DNA of 64,000 nt from contig NZ_CP034563.1 in the NCBI RefSeq assembly GCF_003970675.1, positions 811,501 to 875,500 on the forward strand, written 5' to 3'. The notes below the pieces were generated by a model. It ran no database searches and had not been told where the DNA came from. It saw only the letters and a program-made list of their open reading frames with translations. The DNA is from Flammeovirga pectinis (lineage in GTDB: Bacteria; Bacteroidota; Bacteroidia; Cytophagales; Flammeovirgaceae). This document shows positions 35,743 through 45,017 of this stretch, piece by piece. The position numbers and the translations under genes were made by a program. How positions within the stretch are numbered: position 1 is the first letter of the stretch; every line of letters begins with the position of its first letter.

Positions 35743-37482
35743 ATGAAACTAACACTCAACATAATCTTACTTTTATCTCTTTTATCTAGTCAACGGCTTT
35801 TTGCCCAACAAATAGATAAAATTGGGAAAGAGAATCCCGTAAAAGTTACAGGAGGTATTTCTGTTAATCAAACGGCTTATTCTGCATGGGGAATGGAAAG
35901 TAGAAGAGACCCTTACCGTTATATATTGTCTGGAAATTTAAATTTTGATGTATATGGAATGGCAATACCTCTTTCTTTTTCATATTCCAATCAAAACTTT
36001 AGTTACAATCAACCATTTAATCAATTCTCTCTTGCGCCTACATATAAATGGATGAACTTTCAGGTTGGGTATGGAAGTATTAGTTTATCACCCTATACAC
36101 TAGGGGGACATACATTTTTTGGAGGTTCTGTATCTGGAAGTCCTTCGGATAGATGGGATTTTACAGTAATGTATGGGAGATTAAAAAAAGCAGTTGCAAC
36201 AAGTAATGAAGGAGGAGAATCTCCATCATTTAGAAGAATGGGAGTAGGCTTTAAAACAGACTACAGACATAAATCTGGAAGTTTGGGTATTTCATTTTTT
36301 CATGCAAAAGACAATCCATCAACCTATCCAACAGATTCTCTACCAGAAGGATTACTTCCAGAAGAAAATTTAGCAACATCTTTTACTATTGGTCAACAAA
36401 TAATAGAAAATTTAACTATTCAAACTGAAATAGGCATATCCTTCTTGACAACAGATACTCAATCCGAAAAAAGCCCTGATCGACCTCAAGGTTTAGATTG
36501 GATTTTTACAAGCCGAACCTCTACTGCTATGTACTGGGCTGTTAACGGAGGTATTAATTATACAATAAAAGGATGGAATATTGGAGGCTCTTACGAAAGA
36601 ATTGGTCCAGAATATAGAACATTAGGGAGTTATTATGCAAATAGTGATCTTGAAACAGCTACTTTGAATATTGCTGGAGGTCTTTTTCAAAATAAAATTA
36701 ATCTTGGGGCAAATTTAGGAACACAAAGAGATAATCTAACAGGGGCTAACTCTAGTGATATGTCAAATTTTAATATGGCGTTTAATTTGGCTTGGAATGT
36801 AAATGAAAAGATTAATGTAAATTCAAGCTATTCTAACTTTCGTTCTTTTACAGTAATTAGAGATCAATTTGAGGTGATAAATGAAGCAGACCCTAATCAA
36901 CCTTTAGACACTTTAAATTATACACAACTTACAGATGCAGCAAATATTGGAATTAATTGGAGAATCTCACAATCTAAGAATATTGCACAAAGTATATCAC
37001 TTAATGTAAATTACCAACAAACTGCAGACCTGCAGACAGATTCTGCAGCGGTTAATGCAGATAGTAAATTTTGGAATGGAGCATTAGGATGGAATTGGTC
37101 ACATAAACCAATGGATTTAAGATTTGGTATTAGTGCCAATGCTAGCTTAACACAGGCAAACGCAGCAATGCCTAGTACGTTTACAACGGGGCCTACTTTA
37201 AGTATAACAAAAGGATTTTTAAAGAAAAAGATAAAAGCTAGATCAAGTTTTTCTATTAATCAAAGTAGAACAGATCAAATAATACAATCTATGGTTTATA
37301 GTTGGAGGTTAGGTGCTTCAACTACTCTAAATAAAGTGCATACGTTCAATTTAAGTAGTGTACTTTTAAACCGTTTAGACCAGCAAAAAGCAGATAATTC
37401 AATTTCTGAACTAACAGTCTCTTTGGCATATAGTTTTAGATTTAATGGATTAAAAAAGACAAAATCTAAAGAAACTAACTAA
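35743..37482 (+). CDS. outer-membrane beta-barrel protein, unknown type
   Basis: 579 residues with signal peptide (to FAQ). The sequence alternates polar and aromatic residues in repeated strands (SFSYSNQNFSYNQPFNQFS, WNIGGSYERIGPEYRTLG, TVSLAYSFRFNG) with the strand-turn pattern of a large barrel, over 500 residues and possibly more than 20 strands. I do not recognise a named family. It overlaps the start of the next gene by one base (TAATG at 37480-37484). Being between secreted proteins and the giant 37482 gene, it may be the pore or anchor for them, which is inference. Confidence 0.72.
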   Translation: MKLTLNIILLLSLLSSQRLFAQQIDKIGKENPVKVTGGISVNQTAYSAWGMESRRDPYRYILSGNLNFDVYGMAIPLSFSYSNQNFSYNQPFNQFSLAPTYKWMNFQVGYGSISLSPYTLGGHTFFGGSVSGSPSDRWDFTVMYGRLKKAVATSNEGGESPSFRRMGVGFKTDYRHKSGSLGISFFHAKDNPSTYPTDSLPEGLLPEENLATSFTIGQQIIENLTIQTEIGISFLTTDTQSEKSPDRPQGLDWIFTSRTSTAMYWAVNGGINYTIKGWNIGGSYERIGPEYRTLGSYYANSDLETATLNIAGGLFQNKINLGANLGTQRDNLTGANSSDMSNFNMAFNLAWNVNEKINVNSSYSNFRSFTVIRDQFEVINEADPNQPLDTLNYTQLTDAANIGINWRISQSKNIAQSISLNVNYQQTADLQTDSAAVNADSKFWNGALGWNWSHKPMDLRFGISANASLTQANAAMPSTFTTGPTLSITKGFLKKKIKARSSFSINQSRTDQIIQSMVYSWRLGASTTLNKVHTFNLSSVLLNRLDQQKADNSISELTVSLAYSFRFNGLKKTKSKETN

Positions 37483-40400
37483 TGTATCAACTAAGCAAAA
37501 AATATTTATTAGTATTAATCGGAGTATTAATAGTTACATCAACTACTTTGTTGGCTACGGAAATACCGATTGAGGACATAAAAAGACTTGAAAATAAAAT
37601 TACCTCAACAAAACAGTTTAAAAAATTTAGAGCTTTTGATGTTGAAGTACCATCGTTCAAATCAGAAAAAAAACTGACTGAGAAACCTTTAAAAATTAAA
37701 ACGCAAGCCATGAGAGATATTGATGCTCAAGAAGCAAAAATATTATTGGCGTATGAGACAGTAAATGCTGGTGATTTATTTGTAAATGTTTTTACAGAAG
37801 ATGAATTAGTTTCGTTACCTGTAGGTATAAAAAAGACAATAAAAGGAAAAGACTTTATTATAATTATTGATAATGTAAGGTTAACTCCAAAAGGAGCTTT
37901 TGTAAATGTTGGTCTTGTAGTAAACTTTACAAAATCAAATAAAAAGTTAGTTTTTGGTGCTTTTGATGTCGCTTTTAGTCAAGAAAAAGGCTTTGGAGGA
38001 TTAGGTAAATTAGCTTTATTGAAAGATTATAGTCTTGCATTAACAAAAAATATTAATTTAGAATTTAAAGGTTTATTATCTGGGGGAGAAAACTATGTAA
38101 ACTGGAATTGTGATGGTTATGAGAGCATGGCAGCAGAGTTTGACATTGTATTTGATTCAACATTAATTAGACCTGCAAATGCAAGTGGAGATGTAATTAA
38201 AGGAAAGAAAGTAGTTTCTTCAGTAAAAACTACAATAGTTTCTTTAGATGAAATGCTTGTAAAAGTGAATTTACCTAGGTTTAGAATGGGCGAAACCAAT
38301 GATAGAGGTTTTGTCTTTTGTGCTCAAGATGTTATTTATGATCAGTCAGAGGTCTCTAATGGGAATGTTATTTTTCCGGATAATTATCATTCGGCAGATT
38401 TTTTAGAAGGAAATCTAAACTTATGGAAAGGTTTCTACATTCGTAGGGCAGAAGTAATTATGCCCAGTGATTTTGATAAAATTAGACAATCTCAAGTGGC
38501 TAGAGACTCAGCTGAAGCTAAAAAGGGAATAAAAATTACTGCAGACGAACGTGAAGAAAGAAATGTTTCAGACTCTTTGGCATTAGAAGGTGTTAATCAG
38601 AATAGAACAAGGATACAGGTTACGGGTTTAATCATTGATAACAATGGGTTAACAGGTAATTTCCAAGGACACTATTTACTTTCTTTAGATAAAGGAAAAA
38701 TAGGAGGTGGATGGGCAATTTCTCTCGACAGAGTTGAAGTAGACATCTTAAAAGGACAGTTTATTATGGCAGATCTGAGAGGGGATTTACAAATTCCAAC
38801 ATCAGATTCAGTTGGTGTATTAAGTTATGAGGCTCAAATAGAAAGCGGAGGTGATTTTAGGTTCTATTCTTCAACTGAAGAAACTTTGCCGTTTGCTCCA
38901 CTAGGGGAGAGAAGTAAACTAATACTTACTCGAACAGAGATTACTATTGAAATTACAGATGGTATTTTTTATGCAGGTGTTGATGTTGACGGAAGTATGG
39001 ATGTAGGTGCGAAAGAGTCAGATGTTGAATTAGTGGGTATAACTTTTCAGAGTTTATTAATTGAAACACGGCAACCATACCTCTCTGCTGTAGCTTTTAG
39101 TGTTAGTTCCGAGGCATTAGAACAAAAGCTCTCGGGGAGAAATTTAACGATTAATGAAATTGGTATTAGTGCTATAGGTGGCTCGGTAGAACTCAAAGTA
39201 GATGCTATGGTTCATTTACATGATAAATTAGAAGGCTTTGGAGGAGGCGGAGCTGTAAAAGTAATTGGTTTTAGGGATGAAAACGGGTGGGGTTATAATC
39301 GTACAGAGGTTTCTAAGATTAGTATAGAAATAGTAAAGAAAGATACCTATGACATACGTGGGACAATTAGTATTTTAAATGACGATCCTATTTATGGAGA
39401 TGTATTTATGGGTACTGTAGAGGCAAAATTAGGACCTTTAACAAAATCAGGTGGCTTAGGAGCAGCAGCTACAATAATGTTTGGTAAGAAAGATGGTAAT
39501 AGTTATTGGTATGTAGATGCTCTTGTTATTCTACCAGATCCAGGTTTACAAGTAGGATCATTCTCATTTTTAGGCTTTGGAGGAGGACTCTATTATGGAA
39601 TGGAAAGAGCTACCTATGCAAATAACGTTAATAAAGCCAGTTTAGTAAAATCTGCTACAGGAGGAGTTTACTTACCTAATGCAAAAGTAGGTTTAGGTCT
39701 AAAAGCAATTATAGTATTTGCAGTACCTGATAAAGGTACTTTACTTGCAGAAACAACTTTTGAAATGAGCTTTTTTAAAGGAGGAGGTATTCAGAAAGCA
39801 ATTTTTGTGGGGTGTGCAAATATAATGAGTAGTACTATGTCTGGTTTAAGTGATGACTCACTAACGAATTTAGTAGCTAAAGAAGATGCAAGTCCAACTG
39901 AAATACAAAATGATCAGGATGTTGAAAATGCATCTTATGAATGTGCTTATATTCAAGCAGAATCATCTCCTATTTTTGCAAGTTTAGTGGTTTCTCTAGA
40001 CTTTGAAAATAATATTTACCATGGCGAACTTATAGTTAGTGTAGAAGCAGGAGTTATGGAAGGTTTTGGTAAAGCTGTAGTTCATTTTGAAGAAGACACA
40101 TGGTATGTACATATTGGTACAAGTAAAAACCCTATATCATTAACTATGTTAGGTTCTTTTTCTGCAACTGCATATTTTATGTTTGGAGATAATTTACCTT
40201 CTGGTTTTAAGGCACCTCAACAAGTAATAGATATTCTTGGATATGAACCAGGCGCTCCTATTACAGGTGGTAGACAAGAAGAAGCACTAGCAGGAGGAAG
40301 AGGAGTTGCTTTTGGAGCATCATTGGATTTAGATACTTCAGAATTAGAATTTTTAATGTTTTACGCTCATTTACAAGCAGGTTTTGGGTTTGATTTAATG

Positions 40401-42236
40401 TTAAAGAGTTATGGACCGAATACTGTTTGTGCAAATACAGGAAATAGAATAGGTTTAAATGGATGGTATGCTCAAGGACAGATCTATACGTATATCAAAG
40501 CAAAAATTGGAGTAAAAGTAGATTTATGGTTTGTGAGTGGAAAGTTCGAAATACTGGATGCAGCATTTGCAGCTTTATTACAGTTTAAGGGGCCTAATCC
40601 AATTTATGCATTTGGTGTAGTTGGAGGAAGATTTAATATTTTAGGTGGGGCTGTTAAAGGGCAATGTAGTTTTGAATTTACTTTAGGGGAAGAATGTAAA
40701 ATTTCGGGCGCTAGTCCATTAGGAGGGGTCGAGATTATAGCCACGATAACACCTGTTGAAGGTAGCAAGGAAGTGGATGTTTTTACTTCTCCTCAAGTAG
40801 TATTTAATGTGCCTATTGATCAAGAAATGGAACTAATTGATCCAAATTTAAATCAAAAGAAAAGTTATATAATCCATATTAAGGATATTTCTTTGAGAAG
40901 TAAATCAAATGATAAAGAAGAAGTGTGTGAAATGATTTGGAATGATGAACACACAACTTTATTATTACAACCTCAGAATATGTTACAGAATGAAGCTCAA
41001 TATGAATTTTCAATTTCATTAGATTTTAGAGAAAAGAAAAATGGAGAATGGGTTGTTGTAAATAGTAATGATGTACTCAGGAGATCTGTTAAATTTAAAT
41101 CAGGAAAACGACCAGATTATATTGATCCGCAACATGTTGTGTATGCATATCCAGTAGAGAGACAAATGAACTTTTATATTGAGGAAACCCCCAGAGGTTA
41201 CCTTGATATGAGACAGGGCGATTGGGGATATTTGTTTGAAGTATCTGATCCGAATAAATGGGAAGTTAAAGCTCGTTTTACTAGTTTTGACAATTCTATT
41301 TCATATGGAAACGTTGAATACAATAATGCCAAAAAGAAAGTGTCTTTTGATATTCCATCAGATATGCAAACCAATAAAGTTTACACTTTGGACTTAGTGC
41401 ATATACCAAAAGCAACATTTAATATAGATGAAAATGTTATTAACAATAATAACCAAGTCTCTTTAAATAAGGAAAAGGGGAATATATCTTCTGTAGAAGT
41501 AACTAAAAGGACAACTACAGAAAAGAATATAGAATCTTCAGAAGATAAGATAGTATATACCTCAACATTTAGAAGTAGTCATTTTAGAACATTTGTAGCA
41601 AAAATGAATGGTATTAATGTTGGAACTGGATTAACAGGTATTTTGCCATATAATTTTAGAAGGCAAATGAGTGTGTATATACCAACTTTCCATAATGAGA
41701 CCTTAGATAAATTAGAAGTTATCGGAGAAGGAGAAACTGCTCCATTAATATCTTTAGAAGCTGATTTTACTGATACTTTCTTCCAAAATGTTATTAATCC
41801 ATTAATGTATACTTCTTATCCATTACATGGTGCAAAAATTTCTTGGAGAAAAGAAAATGAAGGATTCGGGTGGGTTAAACCAAAATATAGTACCTATTTT
41901 GCTAGTAACTCCGAAGGTGCAATAATGTTATCAGATGATGAATTATCTTCTGGAAACCTTGAAGCTCATCATAGATTTAGAATAATCTATAATACAGATT
42001 ATTATGTTGGAATGGACTTTAGAGATTTTCAAGCAGAATTAGAAGATTTATCTGAACAAGGTAACTTAAATTTAACAGACCCTCAAGATATTGAAATTAC
42101 AAACTTTATTAGAACAAACGTTGCAGCACCATTTTTGTTTGAAGGAATATATCATGTAATTATGAATTATACACTTCCAGGTAAAACAACACCTAATTCT
42201 ATACATAAACTAAGACTTAAAAACATTATTCAATAA
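37482..42236 (+). CDS. giant secreted protein, unrecognised, with Ig-like C-terminal part
   Basis: 1584 residues with a signal peptide (to LLAT). I do not recognise the main part. It is rich in beta-strand and glycine motifs (GGGLYYGMERATYANN, GGGAVKVIGFRDENG), with a mid-region of repeated amphipathic strands suggesting a large beta-structure. From about residue 1110 the sequence looks like a Big_5-type Ig domain (VFTSPQVVFNVPIDQEMELI). Both neighbours overlap it by one base, so it is tightly coupled to the barrel protein before and the Fn3 protein after. No T9SS CTD is visible. Function open; likely a structural part of the surface assembly. Confidence 0.75.
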   Translation: MYQLSKKYLLVLIGVLIVTSTTLLATEIPIEDIKRLENKITSTKQFKKFRAFDVEVPSFKSEKKLTEKPLKIKTQAMRDIDAQEAKILLAYETVNAGDLFVNVFTEDELVSLPVGIKKTIKGKDFIIIIDNVRLTPKGAFVNVGLVVNFTKSNKKLVFGAFDVAFSQEKGFGGLGKLALLKDYSLALTKNINLEFKGLLSGGENYVNWNCDGYESMAAEFDIVFDSTLIRPANASGDVIKGKKVVSSVKTTIVSLDEMLVKVNLPRFRMGETNDRGFVFCAQDVIYDQSEVSNGNVIFPDNYHSADFLEGNLNLWKGFYIRRAEVIMPSDFDKIRQSQVARDSAEAKKGIKITADEREERNVSDSLALEGVNQNRTRIQVTGLIIDNNGLTGNFQGHYLLSLDKGKIGGGWAISLDRVEVDILKGQFIMADLRGDLQIPTSDSVGVLSYEAQIESGGDFRFYSSTEETLPFAPLGERSKLILTRTEITIEITDGIFYAGVDVDGSMDVGAKESDVELVGITFQSLLIETRQPYLSAVAFSVSSEALEQKLSGRNLTINEIGISAIGGSVELKVDAMVHLHDKLEGFGGGGAVKVIGFRDENGWGYNRTEVSKISIEIVKKDTYDIRGTISILNDDPIYGDVFMGTVEAKLGPLTKSGGLGAAATIMFGKKDGNSYWYVDALVILPDPGLQVGSFSFLGFGGGLYYGMERATYANNVNKASLVKSATGGVYLPNAKVGLGLKAIIVFAVPDKGTLLAETTFEMSFFKGGGIQKAIFVGCANIMSSTMSGLSDDSLTNLVAKEDASPTEIQNDQDVENASYECAYIQAESSPIFASLVVSLDFENNIYHGELIVSVEAGVMEGFGKAVVHFEEDTWYVHIGTSKNPISLTMLGSFSATAYFMFGDNLPSGFKAPQQVIDILGYEPGAPITGGRQEEALAGGRGVAFGASLDLDTSELEFLMFYAHLQAGFGFDLMLKSYGPNTVCANTGNRIGLNGWYAQGQIYTYIKAKIGVKVDLWFVSGKFEILDAAFAALLQFKGPNPIYAFGVVGGRFNILGGAVKGQCSFEFTLGEECKISGASPLGGVEIIATITPVEGSKEVDVFTSPQVVFNVPIDQEMELIDPNLNQKKSYIIHIKDISLRSKSNDKEEVCEMIWNDEHTTLLLQPQNMLQNEAQYEFSISLDFREKKNGEWVVVNSNDVLRRSVKFKSGKRPDYIDPQHVVYAYPVERQMNFYIEETPRGYLDMRQGDWGYLFEVSDPNKWEVKARFTSFDNSISYGNVEYNNAKKKVSFDIPSDMQTNKVYTLDLVHIPKATFNIDENVINNNNQVSLNKEKGNISSVEVTKRTTTEKNIESSEDKIVYTSTFRSSHFRTFVAKMNGINVGTGLTGILPYNFRRQMSVYIPTFHNETLDKLEVIGEGETAPLISLEADFTDTFFQNVINPLMYTSYPLHGAKISWRKENEGFGWVKPKYSTYFASNSEGAIMLSDDELSSGNLEAHHRFRIIYNTDYYVGMDFRDFQAELEDLSEQGNLNLTDPQDIEITNFIRTNVAAPFLFEGIYHVIMNYTLPGKTTPNSIHKLRLKNIIQ

Positions 42237-44344
42237 TGAGATTAATTAAGCTATATACAAATACCTTGTGTATTGTTATTTTGATCTTTGGTGTCAACAT
42301 GATGGCATTAGGGCAACAAATAAATGCAGAGACCACTTCTGAAATAAAGGTTATTGGCAAAATACATAAAGATTTCTTAGAAATACGTTGGGCTCCAACA
42401 ACTTCAATTTCATGGCAACTATTAAACAAGTATGGTTATAAAATTGAACGAGTAACGACTTTTAGAGATGGGAAACTTTTAAAAAAAGCAGAGAAAAAAG
42501 TACTAAAAGAAAAAGTTACTTTATCTAGTCAAGAACAATGGGGGGAAGTATTTAAGAAAGATACCTCCGATGTTTATTTACCTATTGCCGCACAGGCATT
42601 ATATGGTAAAAGTTTTAACTTAGATGCAAGTGGATCTATGAATAACGGATTAGCACAAATCGTTAATCAGGTAAAAGATAGAGAGGCTCGGTTTACTTAT
42701 GCACTTTTTAGTGCAGATCAATCAGCTTCAGTAGCAAAACTATCAGGGCTGTCTTTTAAAGATAATACTATAGTTAAGGGAGAAAGGTACCTTTATAGAG
42801 TATATAGCTTAGTTCCTGATTCTATTGAAATGATAAAAAAAGGAATAGTACTTCTAAATACTGAAAATTATAAGCCCTTACCAGAACCTTTTAGAGTAAA
42901 TGCAAAATACACGCAAGGGTTGGTAAATGTTAGTTGGGATTGGATAATGTTAAGTAATGTTTTTAGTAGTTATTGGGTACAAAGATCTGATGATAACGGC
43001 AAGTCTTATATAGATTTAACAGAAACACCTTTTATTCAACCTACTAAAGACAAGCCCTCTCCTAATATGTTATACATAGATACATTAGGAAAGCAAGAAG
43101 GTACCTACTCTTATAGAATTAAAGGTAAGGATGCTTTTGGAGAGTGGGGCCCTTATTCAAAACCAATCAATGTTGTTGCTTATCCAGAAATGAAATTTAT
43201 TCCTGAAATTAAAGCAAAAGAAGATAATTTATCTGGAAGTGTTTTAATAGAATGGAAAGTAGATGAAACAAAAACTTTAGGTGTAGAAAAGTTTATCTTA
43301 GCAAGAGGAGAAACAGATCAATTATTTGATACTATACAACATAATTTAATTCCTAAAACAGGTGATTTTATAGATTTAGGACCAAATTCTTCTAATTATT
43401 ACAAGTTAGGTGCGGTAAATCGTGATGGGAAAGTAAATTGGTCTTTACTATCTTTTGTTCAGTTAGACGATAGTATACCACCTTCTATTCCAACAGAATT
43501 AATTGGAAAAGTAGATTCCGTTGGAAGAATTGAAATGTCTTGGAACCCAAGTCCTGAATATGATCTATATGGTTATAGAGTATTTAAAGCAAATGAAAAA
43601 GAAGGTGCCTACATTCAAGTAACTACAAAAGAAATACAAGAAACTTCTTTTACAGATTCAATAAGTTTAAAGGTTTTAAATAAGAAAGTCTATTATAAAG
43701 TTATGGCTTTAGATAAACGTGGTAATCCATCCCAGTTATCTGAACCATTAATAATTTCAAGACCAGATATAATACCTCCTTCAACACCTCTTTTTACTGT
43801 TACTAGAAATGATAGTAAAGGGCCTTACATTGAATGGTTTCCAAGTACAAGTGAAGATGCTGAATTTCACCTAATGTATAGAAGAGGTGCTGATGAAACA
43901 GAAAGATGGGAATTGATACTAGAAAAAGGTGTTGTGAAGGGCAAACAACTTTTTATAGATTCTACTGTTATTAATCATGATCCCTATTATTATTTAATGA
44001 TTGCAGTTGATGAGAGTGGGTTAGAATCTGTACCAACAAAGCCTGTGATGTTACATAAATTTGATAAAAAAGAACGAGAAGGTGTTTCTTCTTTAGTAAT
44101 TAAAAGAGATGAAAAGGGGGTTAGATTGAATTGGAAAGCTCCTATTAGTGGACAATATATTATTGATGTATATAGAGCAAAAGATGATGAACCAATTAGA
44201 CATTATGCGAGACAGGAAGAGTTATCATCTACTTTTTTAGATAATAAGGTAGCTGATGGTGCTATATATAAATATAGAGTAAAGCTTATTTATGCTGATG
44301 GTGCTACTTCTAATTTTAGTCAACCTGTTCAATTAAAATTTTAG
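42236..44344 (+). CDS. secreted fibronectin type III-like protein
   Basis: 702 residues beginning in the TAATG overlap. Signal peptide (to ALGQ). From about residue 210 there are at least four Fn3-like repeats (FRVNAKYTQGLVNVSWDW, SGSVLIEWKVDETKTLG, GRIEMSWNPSPEYDLYGYRV, GVRLNWKAPISGQYIIDVYR). Fn3 domains serve as spacers or adhesion modules in secreted bacterial proteins. No sorting domain is evident. It lies between the 1584-residue protein and a small secreted protein, 6 bases apart from the latter. Confidence 0.8.
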   Translation: MRLIKLYTNTLCIVILIFGVNMMALGQQINAETTSEIKVIGKIHKDFLEIRWAPTTSISWQLLNKYGYKIERVTTFRDGKLLKKAEKKVLKEKVTLSSQEQWGEVFKKDTSDVYLPIAAQALYGKSFNLDASGSMNNGLAQIVNQVKDREARFTYALFSADQSASVAKLSGLSFKDNTIVKGERYLYRVYSLVPDSIEMIKKGIVLLNTENYKPLPEPFRVNAKYTQGLVNVSWDWIMLSNVFSSYWVQRSDDNGKSYIDLTETPFIQPTKDKPSPNMLYIDTLGKQEGTYSYRIKGKDAFGEWGPYSKPINVVAYPEMKFIPEIKAKEDNLSGSVLIEWKVDETKTLGVEKFILARGETDQLFDTIQHNLIPKTGDFIDLGPNSSNYYKLGAVNRDGKVNWSLLSFVQLDDSIPPSIPTELIGKVDSVGRIEMSWNPSPEYDLYGYRVFKANEKEGAYIQVTTKEIQETSFTDSISLKVLNKKVYYKVMALDKRGNPSQLSEPLIISRPDIIPPSTPLFTVTRNDSKGPYIEWFPSTSEDAEFHLMYRRGADETERWELILEKGVVKGKQLFIDSTVINHDPYYYLMIAVDESGLESVPTKPVMLHKFDKKEREGVSSLVIKRDEKGVRLNWKAPISGQYIIDVYRAKDDEPIRHYARQEELSSTFLDNKVADGAIYKYRVKLIYADGATSNFSQPVQLKF

Positions 44345-44350
44345 AAGCTT

Positions 44351-44986
44351 ATGAAAACGATAATTATACTAATTTCTCTTATTTTTTATGTGAATTTTAT
44401 TCAAGGGCAAACTATAGATTTACAAGAAGATAAATTTTTCGTAAATATTGAAACTGAAGATTGTACTATACAATTAGATCCTGAAAGCTGCTTTACTGGG
44501 GCTTATGATCTAACTATAAACGATGATGGTTTTTGGAAAACACCAGGGGATTATACGTTCAGTTATACAAATAATCATCATATATATATTGCTCTTCCAG
44601 ATGGAGAATGCACTTTTGATAAGGTTAGTCCTAGATCTTCGACTATTGAATATACAATAATTGGATCAACTAATGGTAGTATTGAAAATAATGAATCATG
44701 GGGCTGTACAGTTAATTTAAGTTGGTATTATTGTGATAATGGTACACGAACTTTAGGTGGTATAAATAATCGAAAATTAATAATACCTCAAATCTTTAAA
44801 ATCATTGGAGAGTCATATTATTGGAAATTGATTACAATGGATCAAGAAAAAATTATTATTGAAAATAAAGCTGAAATTAATCTATCAACATTGCCAAAGT
44901 TAAAATCTGCTGAACTATACTCTTTTAAATTTACATCTAAGAAACTAAATTTTAACAATTCGCTTACTAACTTTTTAAGTAAGTAA
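44351..44986 (+). CDS. small secreted protein, unknown, YxW-module paralogue
   Basis: 211 residues with a signal peptide (to IQG). It has a beta-rich core with several cysteines (DCTIQLDPESCF, GCTVNLSWYYC). Near the end is PQIFKIIGESYYWKL followed by INLSTL and a strand with KFTSKKLNF, which parallels the same positions in 34743-35717 and 18472-19275. Function unknown; the gene is 31 bases upstream of the polymorphic toxin, so a toxin-associated accessory role is possible. Confidence 0.62.
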   Translation: MKTIIILISLIFYVNFIQGQTIDLQEDKFFVNIETEDCTIQLDPESCFTGAYDLTINDDGFWKTPGDYTFSYTNNHHIYIALPDGECTFDKVSPRSSTIEYTIIGSTNGSIENNESWGCTVNLSWYYCDNGTRTLGGINNRKLIIPQIFKIIGESYYWKLITMDQEKIIIENKAEINLSTLPKLKSAELYSFKFTSKKLNFNNSLTNFLSK

Positions 44987-45017
44987 AACTAACAATAAGA
45001 AAGCTAAACAATCTTTT

